Shown here: in pieces, positions 23,172 to 31,588 of the stretch
How positions within the stretch are numbered: the first letter of the stretch is position 1
Layout: each line of letters opens with the position of its first letter
Source of the DNA: Bordetella parapertussis
Lineage (GTDB): Bacteria > Pseudomonadota > Gammaproteobacteria > Burkholderiales > CAIKXV01
Reading direction: 5' to 3'
Assembly (NCBI GenBank): GCA_945877995.1
Contig: CAMDXD010000001.1
Span: 1-36,657 of the forward strand
Length of the DNA stretch: 36,657 nucleotides
The notes under the pieces: model-generated
Databases searched by the model: none
Told to the model about the DNA's origin: nothing
The model's input: the letters and a program-made list of their open reading frames with translations, nothing else
Position numbers and translations under genes: made by a program

Positions 23172-24560
23172 TCAGTCGACGGACGCCAGCGCTTCGATCT
23201 GGACATGCGCGCCGGCCACAGGGCCCGGGCCTTGTATGCACACGAACTCGATGGCTGGCGCGCAGTGCGCCTGGAGGAACGCCTCCCGGATCTCTTCATG
23301 GATCCAGATGTCACCCGAGTTGCGAACATAGACCGTGGTCTTCGTGAGCTGCTCGAGTGCCACGTTGGCATTCACGCAGATGCGTTGGAGCAATCGCCAT
23401 GCAGCCCAGCACTGGGCCGCGAAACCGCGACTGTTCTCGTAACGCGCAAGGTCGCCCACGGCGCGGCGACCTGTCTCGTCATCCAGGCCGTCGACCGAGT
23501 CGACCAGTCGTCCGGCCTCGTTCAGCCCAAGCACGCCAGCGAAGAAACAGAGCGGTCCTGCACGCATGGCCGCCGGACCCGCGAATGGCTGGCGCACAGG
23601 CCAGGCGACAGGGTGAACGTCGAATCCAACCGCACGCCTGGCAGCGGTCAGTTCGATCTCGAGCAATGTTCCGCGGTGCCCGACCTCGTTGAACCCGGTG
23701 ACAGACAAGGCAGGCGACGTGTCGGGATAGAAGTGCTTGTGGACGCGGTGGAACGTTCCGTAGTCACGTAGGTCCTGCAGGAACACGCTCATGTGCAGCA
23801 CGTCGGACAGGGCTAGTCCCTGGGCCGTCAGGTTCTCGAGGATCTGCGAATAGACATACCAGGCCTGTGCGGCCATCGGACCTTCGCGGCTGTCGGGGTG
23901 GCTGCGTCCGGTTGCGAGGAATCGGCCCTCGACCGGCACGTCTTCGAATCCCCGCACGACCGGCTTGCCCGGCTCGCTGGTCTTGATCGGGATATGCCCG
24001 GCCAGGAACACCAGCGGGCCACACGCAACGCTCTGCGAATAGTAGGAAGCGGACGGCAGCGTCTGGTTGTCGTATGCGCGCACGGTGGAACGCTCCGAGA
24101 ACAGCGGATGCTCGCCGGGGACCACCGACAACGCGTCATAACCCAACCAGCGGGAGAAGCGACCCGTGACCTCGGCGACCCCGAGGCCGCTGCTCGGCGC
24201 CGGAACTGTCTCCCAGTGCTTTCGCATCCGCTCATGCACCGGGAAAAAACGCTTGTCGCGCTGCCAAGTGTGTCGACGCAGGATCTGGGTCATGTCGCTG
24301 CCGGCCGCGCGCAACACCTGGTCGAGGTTGGCATGCACCGACCAACTGTCGACGGCAACTTCGCGCTCGGTGCATTCAGCGATATCGAAAGTGTTCCAGT
24401 TTGCGCGCAACGATTCGGGCATCTGCTGGATGCCCTGGGCTGCGTCGCAAAAATCGCCCCGGACCCCGCTCAGGAAGACGATGCCGTTCGATACGATCGC
24501 AGCGGGATAGCCGCGCACGATGGGTGTAACGTTGGCGACAGTAATGCGACGGCGCGCCAT
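23172..24560 (-). CDS. Triple RidA-domain protein
   Basis: 462 residues that divide into three RidA/YjgF-like units of about 150 residues each. Unit 1 is ~1-150 (AAIVSNGIVFLSGVRGD, then WSVHANLDQVLRAAGSDMTQI). Unit 2 is ~165-310 (QSVACGPLVFLAGHIP, then YVYSQILENLTAQGLALSDVL). Unit 3 is ~320-462 (AAMRAGPLCFFAGVLGL, then LLQRICVNANVALEQLTKT). Canonical RidA is a ~130-residue homotrimer that hydrolyses enamines/imines at subunit interfaces, so one chain could form a pseudo-trimer. The canonical substrate-binding Arg is not obvious, and function may differ. It is paired with a binding protein. Confidence 0.8.
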   Translation of the reverse strand: MARRRITVANVTPIVRGYPAAIVSNGIVFLSGVRGDFCDAAQGIQQMPESLRANWNTFDIAECTEREVAVDSWSVHANLDQVLRAAGSDMTQILRRHTWQRDKRFFPVHERMRKHWETVPAPSSGLGVAEVTGRFSRWLGYDALSVVPGEHPLFSERSTVRAYDNQTLPSASYYSQSVACGPLVFLAGHIPIKTSEPGKPVVRGFEDVPVEGRFLATGRSHPDSREGPMAAQAWYVYSQILENLTAQGLALSDVLHMSVFLQDLRDYGTFHRVHKHFYPDTSPALSVTGFNEVGHRGTLLEIELTAARRAVGFDVHPVAWPVRQPFAGPAAMRAGPLCFFAGVLGLNEAGRLVDSVDGLDDETGRRAVGDLARYENSRGFAAQCWAAWRLLQRICVNANVALEQLTKTTVYVRNSGDIWIHEEIREAFLQAHCAPAIEFVCIQGPGPVAGAHVQIEALASVD

Positions 24561-24985
24561 CAGTTGATCCTCCAGTGCGCGGAACGCTGTTCATCGCATA
24601 TGAACAGGATCCAAGCGTCATGCATCGTTGCAGAATGACGTTCAGGCGTCAAATGGGCCTTGGTCCCGATGATGGCCAGCCCCTCTGAACCAGTGTCGGC
24701 GTTACCTGCCGACGACCGCCGTCGCATGCTCGATATCGGGCCCGTCTGGGCAACCAACTTCAGGCTTCATCGCCAGATGGTCCTCGATGTCTATAGCCCC
24801 CCTTCTGGAGCGCTCCGACAAGGACGGGGTAGTCGCGGTGCGTGATATTCCATACGGGTCTCATCCAGGACAGCGCCTGAGTTCGACGCGCGGCAAGGCA
24901 ATGCCGATCGTCCGGCTGCGCAACCATAATCACTCTTGAAGAGATACTCGGTCGGGACATCCTCGACTTCGTTTTCCGGCGTTGA
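24561..24985. other. Intergenic region, no gene recognised
   Basis: These 425 bp separate the triple-RidA gene start from the VOC gene end, both on the minus strand. Short open frames exist on both strands but none resembles a protein. It must hold the leader and probably the promoter of the RidA/binding-protein pair; no clear promoter or operator was recognised. Confidence 0.6.
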
Positions 24986-25813
24986 TCAGCTACAGACGGT
25001 GAAAACGATACCTTCGGGGTCGGCGTAGTAGTACTCGCCGAACGACGGATGCCTACCACTGTCCAGGCCGGACACTATGGATCCACCAGCCTGTACGAGA
25101 CAGGACTCGAACGTGCGCAGGTCCGGAACCCGAAAGCCCAAGTGGTGAGTGCCGGCGTAGTCCGCGCCTCTTTCGACGCCTATGACAGCATGCTTCTCTG
25201 CGCAACGCACGAAGGCAATCCGGAAGCAGCCATCGGACACGTCCACGCGTGCGGCTGAGGCAACGGGTGTCGGACGCTCTTCGCGAAAGCCAAAGGCCTT
25301 GCAGAAAAAGACTGCCGATCGTGCCGGGTCCGCAACCGTTACCGTGACCTGGCAAAGAGTGGCTGCACCCGCGTCGGACCGATCCGCCAGACGGTGCAGT
25401 CTCTTGCCCACGCGCTGAGTCGGCGTACCTGTCCAGCCTCCGAAAGAAAGATCGAAGATCGCACCGTTCGGGTCGCGGTACTTGCTCTCGAAGTTGCCTT
25501 CCTGTTCGTCGCCCAGATTGAAGTGAAACCGGGCGCCAGCCGCCTCGCACCTGGCCTGCGCATCCTGCAGGTTCTCGACTTGAATCCCGAAGTGGTGCGC
25601 GCCGAGGAAGCTCCCGCTATTGGCGATGCCGGCCATGGCATCCGAGCGGTAGTGCAAAAGTGCCAGATGGCGCTCGCCGTCGATGAAGTAGCAGTAGTCG
25701 GCGCGTACTGTACTGCCGCGTTCGGTCTCGACGAGGCCGAACAGCGTGGTGTAGAACGCCGCTTCTCTGTCGATGTTCGCGACGCACATCGCCACATGTC
25801 GCACGCCCGGCAT
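24986..25813 (-). CDS. Two-domain VOC (glyoxalase/extradiol dioxygenase-like) protein
   Basis: 275 residues with two vicinal-oxygen-chelate domains. Domain 1 (~1-130) opens GVRHVAMCVANIDREAAFYTTLFG and has GAHHFGIQVENL and YRDPNGAIFDLSF; the last metal position is Asp rather than the usual Glu. Domain 2 (~148-275) has CQVTVTVADPARSAVFFCKAFG, THHLGFRVPDL and YADPEGIVFTV, so two of the usual ligand positions are Gln and Thr and it looks metal-free. Families with this layout include extradiol dioxygenases, glyoxalases and epimerases; the exact reaction is unclear. It starts 12 bp after the Rieske ferredoxin gene, so it belongs to the oxygenase operon. Confidence 0.85.
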   Translation of the reverse strand: MPGVRHVAMCVANIDREAAFYTTLFGLVETERGSTVRADYCYFIDGERHLALLHYRSDAMAGIANSGSFLGAHHFGIQVENLQDAQARCEAAGARFHFNLGDEQEGNFESKYRDPNGAIFDLSFGGWTGTPTQRVGKRLHRLADRSDAGAATLCQVTVTVADPARSAVFFCKAFGFREERPTPVASAARVDVSDGCFRIAFVRCAEKHAVIGVERGADYAGTHHLGFRVPDLRTFESCLVQAGGSIVSGLDSGRHPSFGEYYYADPEGIVFTVCS

Positions 25814-25825
25814 ACGCCTGTTCCT

Positions 25826-26128
25826 CTAATCCGGGACCACGATGACGACCTGATCGCCGACGACTTCGACCGGGAACGTCTTCACCGGCTTGCCAGCATT
25901 GCCGATGCCGCGCCAGACATCTACCTTGAAGCCATGCAGTGGGCAGTTCACTATCGTGCCGTCGAATTTCCCCTCGGCGAGAGAACCTCCAGCGTGTGGG
26001 CAGCGGTTGTTGATGGCTGCGAAGCGATCGCCGACGCGGAACAAGGCAACCTTGAGTCGCTCTCCAGCTTGAAGTATCGCTGCCCCGCCGTCCGGTACGG
26101 CACTCTTCTCGATGGTCAGCTTCGGCAC
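25826..26128 (-). CDS. Rieske-type [2Fe-2S] ferredoxin
   Basis: 100 residues. The Rieske cluster ligands are Cys43 and His45 (RCPHAGG), and Cys62 and His65 (NCPLHGF), with CxH-x16-CxxH spacing. The C-terminal strands KTFPVEVVGDQVVIVV are typical of small oxygenase ferredoxins. It has no membrane anchor or fused catalytic domain, so it is an electron carrier. The GTG start has GGAG nine bases upstream and lies 22 bp after the diiron oxygenase gene, the probable electron acceptor. No reductase is encoded nearby. Confidence 0.92.
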   Translation of the reverse strand: MPKLTIEKSAVPDGGAAILQAGERLKVALFRVGDRFAAINNRCPHAGGSLAEGKFDGTIVNCPLHGFKVDVWRGIGNAGKPVKTFPVEVVGDQVVIVVPD

Positions 26129-26150
26129 CGGCCAACTCCGACGAAAGGGA

Positions 26151-26846
26151 TCATTTGAGGTCCTTCGTACGCGCCCAGATATCGTCGAACATCAGGGAAG
26201 CAATATCCATGTAGTTACCGGCAGTCTTCAAGACGAGTTCGCGTTCTGCATCGGTCTTGACGAACCGCTCGAGCAACTGGCGTCCGGCGTCGCCGTGATC
26301 TTCGTCTGCCTTGTCATGCACGTACCAGTAGGCGAGTGCCTCGTCGTTCAACCCGAACTGTTGCTTGAGGTTCTCGGCAATTCGCCCGTAGAGGCCGGGA
26401 ATCTGCGCTTCGCCACCAAGCATCACGGCAGCCACGCCCTCGATGAAACGACTGCACACATCGGAAAGATACAACCTGTACAGCAGTGCACTCGGGCAGT
26501 ACGCGGTTTCGTACATCTCCTGCTGACCAATGCCGAGGCCCTTCCCGTAATTCAGATACAACTTGTGGTGCGAGACACCATTCGCGTAGAGCCGGCCGGT
26601 CGCTTCCTCATAGGCTACCTCGGCCAGCCGCTCCCGCCATTCCGCATCCGGACAGGAGACATAAAGTCGGCCATGGTAGTTGTGGTTATGCAGAGTGACG
26701 ATGCTGTGCTGTTTGCAGATGTATCGAACCTGCGCCAGGTTGTGCGTTCCCTCGACAAGGCCCTTCCAGATCGGGTGGGTTCCCTTGCCCCGCTTCTTGT
26801 GCATCGACGCAATGCTCTGCAGCACGTCGCTGGCCGTAAGACTCAC
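26151..26846 (-). CDS. Heme-oxygenase-like diiron oxygenase (TenA/PqqC-fold, HDO type)
   Basis: 231 residues of helical TenA/PqqC-like fold. Six candidate metal ligands are visible: Glu80 or Glu81 (YEEATG), His93 or His94 (SHHKLY), Glu136 (RFIEGV), then His177, Asp181 and His184 in VHDKADEDHG. That HxxxDxxH spacing equals the His174/Asp178/His181 set of CADD, a diiron oxygenase of this fold; TenA and PqqC lack such a site. The GTG at 26846 was chosen because AAAGGAG lies just upstream; an upstream GTG at 26876 would add ten residues. With the Rieske ferredoxin next to it, it is probably an O2-activating enzyme of the adjacent catabolic route. Substrate unknown. Confidence 0.8.
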   Translation of the reverse strand: MSLTASDVLQSIASMHKKRGKGTHPIWKGLVEGTHNLAQVRYICKQHSIVTLHNHNYHGRLYVSCPDAEWRERLAEVAYEEATGRLYANGVSHHKLYLNYGKGLGIGQQEMYETAYCPSALLYRLYLSDVCSRFIEGVAAVMLGGEAQIPGLYGRIAENLKQQFGLNDEALAYWYVHDKADEDHGDAGRQLLERFVKTDAERELVLKTAGNYMDIASLMFDDIWARTKDLK

Positions 26847-26904
26847 GCTTGGCTCCTTTCCTGAGCTGTCATGCACCTTGAAGTGCTATCTCCATGCTGC
26901 CTGT

Positions 26905-27966
26905 TCAGTCGACGCGCAGGTTGATGCGCCTTGCCAAGGCTTCATTCAACTGGACTTCCTTGCGGAAGAACTGCTCGAACTGCACGGCAGTACTGGGGCT
27001 TACAGTAAATCCGAGGCCTTCGATTCGCGCGCGCACGTCCGGCTGGGTCAGCACTTCCGAGATGGCCCCGTTCAATTGAGCAATGATCGACGTTGCCACG
27101 GCGCGTTGGGTGACGACTCCTACCCATCCTTCCTTCGCGAAGTCGGGGAAGCCGCTTTCGGAAACGGTAGGTACGCCCTTGAGCGCAGTCGACCTTGCAG
27201 CCGATGTCACCGCAAGAACGCGAACCCGTCCCGACTGCACGTGCGGCGCGACATCCGGGTGGTTGAGGACTGCGAAGCCGATCTGTCCGCCAGCTAGCGC
27301 TGTGACTGCAGGCGCCGAACCCTGGTATGGAATGTGGACCACATCGACATTGGCAACCTGCTTCAACAGTTCCACCACCAGATGCTGGCCGGTGCCAGCG
27401 CCTGATGTTCCGGCTGAGAGTTCACCCGGTCGGGCGCGCGCCATTGAAAGCAGTTCCATGAACGTCGAGGGCGCTGCCCCCGCGGAGGACACGAAGACGT
27501 ACGGCTGAGTCGCGATTCGCCCGACAGCGGCGAAATCCTTCAACGTGTCGTACGGGAGCTTCGACCGGATCGCGGGATTGATGGTCATGCTGGCGAGACA
27601 AACGAGCAGCGTATACCCGTCGGCCGGTGCACGGGCAGCCATTTCGGTGCCGATAACGGTGCCACCGCCCGGACGATTGTCGACGACAACGTTCTGCCCA
27701 AGTGCTTTGCCGAGCGGCGTAGAAAGCGTACGCGCGATGACATCAGACGAACCCGCAGGCGGAAACGGCACGATCATGCGCAGCGGGCGCGAAGGGAAGG
27801 ATTGCGCAGCCACGGACGATATGGCGAACGGCATCGAGCCAAGGACCACAGCAAGGGCAGCAGCTGTCAACGACCCGGGCGGGATGAGCGAAAGCGGTGA
27901 AGCATTTCGTCGGCGGTGATGCATCGCATCCCAGGGCGCAGTGCGCATGTTGCCAATGTTGCTCAT
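26905..27966 (-). CDS. TTT (Bug family) periplasmic binding protein
   Basis: About 353 residues from the ATG at 27966; ATGs at codons 7 and 15 are alternative starts. The N-terminus has RRRN and then a hydrophobic signal segment (LTAAALAVVLGSMPFAISSVAAQ). Bug signatures include RPLRMIVPFPPAGSSDVIAR, VDNRPGGGTVIGTEMAARAPADGYTLLVC and VVHIPYQGSAPAVTALAGG. It is the first gene of the unit that includes the diiron oxygenase, Rieske and VOC genes, with 58 bp to the oxygenase start. The upstream 230 bp carries operator-like palindromes. It probably binds the substrate of that operon. Confidence 0.93.
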   Translation of the reverse strand: MSNIGNMRTAPWDAMHHRRRNASPLSLIPPGSLTAAALAVVLGSMPFAISSVAAQSFPSRPLRMIVPFPPAGSSDVIARTLSTPLGKALGQNVVVDNRPGGGTVIGTEMAARAPADGYTLLVCLASMTINPAIRSKLPYDTLKDFAAVGRIATQPYVFVSSAGAAPSTFMELLSMARARPGELSAGTSGAGTGQHLVVELLKQVANVDVVHIPYQGSAPAVTALAGGQIGFAVLNHPDVAPHVQSGRVRVLAVTSAARSTALKGVPTVSESGFPDFAKEGWVGVVTQRAVATSIIAQLNGAISEVLTQPDVRARIEGLGFTVSPSTAVQFEQFFRKEVQLNEALARRINLRVD

Positions 27967-28033
27967 GTTTCGACTTGCCGAAGGCTCCGGCCAGGCGATG
28001 AATCAACAACCAACTGATGGTTTACATCATAGC

Positions 28034-28110
28034 CCACCGTTTGGTGGTCCACAATCAGGCGCATTTCAGGCGCTTCCTGGTACACATGAACTTGACTTGG
28101 TACCACCAAG
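28034..28110. promoter_or_regulatory. Operator-like palindromes upstream of the binding protein/diiron oxygenase operon
   Basis: CTTGGT-ACC-ACCAAG (28096-28110) is a perfect 15-bp dyad containing TGGT-N3-ACCA, the layout of FadR-type GntR operators. CCACC-GTTT-GGTGG (28034-28047) is a second dyad, and TTGGTGGT (28041-28048) is the inverted copy of ACCACCAA (28102-28109). All lie 70-145 bp upstream of the gene starting at 27966. No GntR gene is in the window, so the regulator is unknown. Confidence 0.5.
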
Positions 28111-28196
28111 GACATTGTCTACCCTAAGAATGCAGCAATGAAACACGGACCGATCCCGCGCTCCATGCGTGCCCTCGGCAATCGCCGCAACCACGA

Positions 28197-29486
28197 CTAG
28201 TCGCTCGGGACGTAAACCCACGGGTCGACGATCACGCTGCACGCGGGCACGGGGTGCGGTCCCGGCACGCCGACCGCGGTAAACGGTATCGGCGCATCGC
28301 CCAGCGCCGCCTGCCACGCCCGGTGCATCGGGTAGAACTCCGTGAGATCCGTGTGGAACTGGTGGATGCGCACCACGTTCTCGATGGACGTGCCCGCTGA
28401 CCGGCAGACCGTCGCGAGGGCGCTAACGATGTATTCCATCTGCGCACGCGCGGAGCCGCCGAAGTAGGGCAGACCGCGCGCATTGCGCATCGCAGCGATC
28501 GGACCCTCTGCATCGACCGCAATCAGCGCAGACACCGCGAGCAGATCGCCTGCCCGCACGCTGGCCGCTCCGAAGGTCATCTGCGTCGGAATGAAACCGT
28601 CGATCACCTGCTTCTTCGTCGTGCCTGTGTCGGTCACCGCCATGAGGTTGACCTCGATGGTGCCCGGAACGAGTCCGAAGCTGGAGGTGGGGATGATGGA
28701 CAACGCGCACTGGCGGGCGCCGAAGTGGGCGTTCCAGACGTCCAGGAAATGAGGCGTGTCTTCGACGTCGCTGAGGTAGACCTGCGCCTTGATTGCATTG
28801 CCCAAGGACGAGCCGGCGGCAGAGAGAGCGGGGATGAATTTCTCTCGAATCAGGTACTCTGTCTGCCGCCTGATTTCGTAGCCACCCCAGCGCGAGTGGG
28901 CGGGTACATGCGCGCGTGGATCGGGGTTGCTGTCCACGCCGCGGGCAACCTGGCCTGCGATGAAGACGAAGTCTCCTGTGGTCACCGCCGGCACGAATCC
29001 CGAGAAAGAAGGAGAGGTGACTTGCGGCGTTGACACACGTCGGGGTTCACGGCCGCCACCGGGGACCACGGCCAGGAGCGAAGCGGAGATGTCCGCACCG
29101 CCGGTGAGCAGCCCTTCCATCAGCACCGACGTGCTGGGCGGAATGTAGTCGCCAAAGGCCGCACGCCGCGCGAGGTGGTATGGATCGACTGCTTTCCATG
29201 TCGGGTAATACTGATCGAGACGGACCGTATTGGCGAAGCTGGTGCCCGCCTGCGCCAGCAGATCCTTGAAGCGAGCGCAGATGAAGTCGCCCTCGCGCCG
29301 ATGCCGGGGCAGCCCGTGGTAGGGCATGTCCGGCGGGCCGGACACCGCAGGGTGCATGCCGACGGCGTAGTCGACCGCTTCGATCCCGGTCAGGAACACC
29401 CAGTTACCCGCCCGTACGGCGGGTGCGTAATGGATATCGGTCGAAGGAATGCGGACTGCACCGATCGGCGTGACTTTCGCGGCCAT
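28197..29486 (-). CDS. Triple RidA-domain protein
   Basis: 429 residues in three RidA-like units. Unit 1 is ~1-145 (PAVRAGNWVFLTGIEAV, then DLLAQAGTSFANTVRLDQYYP). Unit 2 is ~155-285 (AVTTGDFVFIAGQVARG, then IPALSAAGSSLGNAIKAQVYL). Unit 3 is ~290-429 (ASVRAGDLLAVSALIAV, then ATVCRSAGTSIENVVRIHQF). The sequence is clearly different from the other triple-RidA protein in the window, so the pair are old paralogues. It starts 9 bp after a Bug binding protein and is co-transcribed with it. A function in enamine/imine or related hydrolysis is inferred from the fold only. Confidence 0.8.
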   Translation of the reverse strand: MAAKVTPIGAVRIPSTDIHYAPAVRAGNWVFLTGIEAVDYAVGMHPAVSGPPDMPYHGLPRHRREGDFICARFKDLLAQAGTSFANTVRLDQYYPTWKAVDPYHLARRAAFGDYIPPSTSVLMEGLLTGGADISASLLAVVPGGGREPRRVSTPQVTSPSFSGFVPAVTTGDFVFIAGQVARGVDSNPDPRAHVPAHSRWGGYEIRRQTEYLIREKFIPALSAAGSSLGNAIKAQVYLSDVEDTPHFLDVWNAHFGARQCALSIIPTSSFGLVPGTIEVNLMAVTDTGTTKKQVIDGFIPTQMTFGAASVRAGDLLAVSALIAVDAEGPIAAMRNARGLPYFGGSARAQMEYIVSALATVCRSAGTSIENVVRIHQFHTDLTEFYPMHRAWQAALGDAPIPFTAVGVPGPHPVPACSVIVDPWVYVPSD

Positions 29487-29495
29487 GTGTTCCCC

Positions 29496-30485
29496 CTAGC
29501 GTTCGGCTTTCGCGCCACTGTCACGAATGATCGGCGCCCAGCGTGCTATCTCGTCAGTCAGAAATCGCCTGAACTCTCCAGGCGTGCTTGAACGCGGTTC
29601 GCCCCCCAAGCTCTCGATGCGTTCGCGTACGTCCGGCATGCCCAGCGCTCGAACGAACTCGGCATTGAGCTTCGCGACAATGTTCGCCGGCGTCTTGGCA
29701 GGTACCGCGACGCCGGTGTAGCCCACGGCATAGAACCCAGGTACGCCTGCCTCGACGAATGTCGGCACTTCCGGAAGGATCGTGCTGCGTGCGGGTGCAG
29801 CGATTGCAAGTACGCGCATGCGATTGGCGCGAACGTGGGTCATTGCCGCTGGCATGTTGACGAACATGGCATCCGTGCGGCCGCCCATCATGTCGTTGAG
29901 CGCTGGCACGCTGCCGCTGTAGGGAACGTGCACGGCCTTGAACGACTGCAGGCGGCGCAGCAGTTCCATCGCAAGATGGCCTGAACTGCCGATGCCGGGA
30001 GAGGCATAGGTGAGTCCCTCGCTGCGACCTTTCGCGTATGCAATCAGGTCCGGCACTGTCTTCACCGGCACCTTCAGGTGTGTCACCAGCAGGTTGGGAT
30101 AGGCCGAAATCAGGGATACGGGCGCGAAGTCGTTTCGCGTGTCGTAACCCAGCTTGTCGTAAATCGAGACGTTCAGCGAAAACGGCGTCGACAGGAAGAC
30201 CAGCGTGTAGCCATCCGCATTCGCTCGCGCCCCCAGCGCATAGGCAATGGTGCCGTTGGCCCCAGGCCTGGCGTCGATCACAATCGGCTGGCCTAGCGCG
30301 TCGCTCACCTTCTGGCCCACGAGGCGCGCGAGGATGTCCGACAATCCACCCGATGGGAAGTCGATGATCCAACGGATTGGCCTGTCCGGATAGCCGGTGA
30401 CCGGGTTGGGAAGCGTCGCGGCTGTCGCGGCTACGGCACTTCCCAGGAGCACACAAAAGCCTGTGGCGCACCATGCAGACCGCAT
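29496..30485 (-). CDS. TTT (Bug family) periplasmic binding protein
   Basis: 329 residues. Signal peptide MRSAWCATGFCVLLGSAVAATAATL is followed by RPIRWIIDFPSGGLSDILARL, where the first binding loop is DFPSGG instead of the usual PFPPGG. Further on are GYTLVFLSTPFSLN and AVHVPYSGSVPALNDMMGG. It is the first gene of a two-gene unit with the triple-RidA protein. The same partnership recurs at 22134-24560. Confidence 0.93.
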   Translation of the reverse strand: MRSAWCATGFCVLLGSAVAATAATLPNPVTGYPDRPIRWIIDFPSGGLSDILARLVGQKVSDALGQPIVIDARPGANGTIAYALGARANADGYTLVFLSTPFSLNVSIYDKLGYDTRNDFAPVSLISAYPNLLVTHLKVPVKTVPDLIAYAKGRSEGLTYASPGIGSSGHLAMELLRRLQSFKAVHVPYSGSVPALNDMMGGRTDAMFVNMPAAMTHVRANRMRVLAIAAPARSTILPEVPTFVEAGVPGFYAVGYTGVAVPAKTPANIVAKLNAEFVRALGMPDVRERIESLGGEPRSSTPGEFRRFLTDEIARWAPIIRDSGAKAER

Positions 30486-30745
30486 CGTTTGCTCCCCGAG
30501 CGTTAACCCACCGAAAACGAGTCTGTACCCCCAAGAGGACGCGTGTCAATCGACATGCGGCGCATCGCGGCACGGGCTGATCGTTCGGGCAGATGACATC
30601 GCGCCTCGCGAACGTGCGATGCGGCTCGAAACATCCGGCTTCTCGGCAGGCCAGAAATACGCCTGTCGTTCGCGGCAGATTAGTTTCTTTTCGGAGTTTC
30701 GGACCGTACGACCATCGGAGAAGCTTCCGGACCACCGTTGATGTA

Positions 30746-30760
30746 TTACGCGCCGCGTAA
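30746..30760. promoter_or_regulatory. 15-bp perfect palindrome, candidate operator
   Basis: TTACGCG-C-CGCGTAA lies in the ~300-bp gene-free stretch 30486-30784, between the decayed nitroreductase and the binding protein gene that starts at 30485. This stretch must contain the promoter of the binding-protein/RidA unit; the palindrome is 260 bp from that start. Nothing else was recognised in the stretch. Confidence 0.35.
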
Positions 30761-30784
30761 CGACCTTTCCGGTGATCCAGTCGT

Positions 30785-31585
30785 TCAGCTGAAAGGAGAC
30801 TTTGGCGCTGTATGCAGGCTCGAGTCCATCACAGCCTCGACCGGCCGGCGCAATGACCGAGGCAGCGTCGGCCCACCGCCTAAGCGCACGACGAGGTCCG
30901 AGCGCAGGCCCGCGAGACCCAGCGCGGCGGCGAACGACGAACATACGGCCGCCGCGCCTACGAACACCGCGATGCCCGCCGAGTTGCGCACCTGGCGCGC
31001 GATCTTGTCGTTCTCGCCGTTGGCGATGAAGAACCAGCCGAAGGCCAGGTCGCCAAGCCACGCCGGGATGGCGGGATTGCCCGCGGACACACCGAACAGG
31101 CCGTCACGCGTGCGCACGGCGTCGGTGCCGTTGAAGCGGATCCAGGACTTGAACTCGCTGATGAAGGTCGGGTCCACCAGTTGGGCGGTGTTGCCCAGGA
31201 CCACGTACTCCAGCACGCACTCCATCGCGATGCGATCGGTCATCAGCAGCAGGCGCGAGCGACACGCGCACGACGTCATTGGCGGCATCGAAGCTCGGCG
31301 CCGCCGCCAGCCTGTGCGCCAACGCTGCCTGCACCAGGTTCTCGGTTGCACAGCCCAAGGTCACGAACAGATGGTGATCGTCGGGATCGACGACGGGGGT
31401 TTGCCGCGCCGGATCGGGCCTGATCGTGATGGCCTTGTTCTCGACCGAGAACTTCCAGCACTGCGTGTTGTGGCTCGACGGTGCCAAGGTCGCGCAGTGC
31501 ACCAGTTCCCGCGTCAGCGCTGCGCCCTCTACACCGGCCAGAAATCCGCATGCAAACCGCGTACTTCGGGACCCGTTACTGCCGG
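30785..31585 (-). pseudogene. Decayed nitroreductase (Acg/TAT-nitroreductase type)
   Basis: Two frames hold pieces of one protein. From ~31560 the first frame reads ELVHCATLAPSSHNTQCWKF and TPVVDPDDHHLFVTLGCATEN. Near 31250 it breaks, and a second frame continues with LEYVVLGNTAQLVDPTFISE, KSWIRFNGTDAVRTRDGLFG and AGNPAIPAWLGDLAFGWFF, ending LRSDLVVRLGGGPTLPRSL. Compared with my recollection of intact ~330-380-residue members, the N-terminus, a central block at the frame break and a block after GIAVFVGAAAV are missing. It is therefore non-functional as a flavin nitroreductase. It lies just downstream of sodC on the same strand. Confidence 0.7.
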
Positions 31586-31588
31586 CGA

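Noticed and set aside
28021..28200. CRISPR-like repeats around CAGGCGC
   Set aside because: Two short copies 13 bp apart, without regular spacers.
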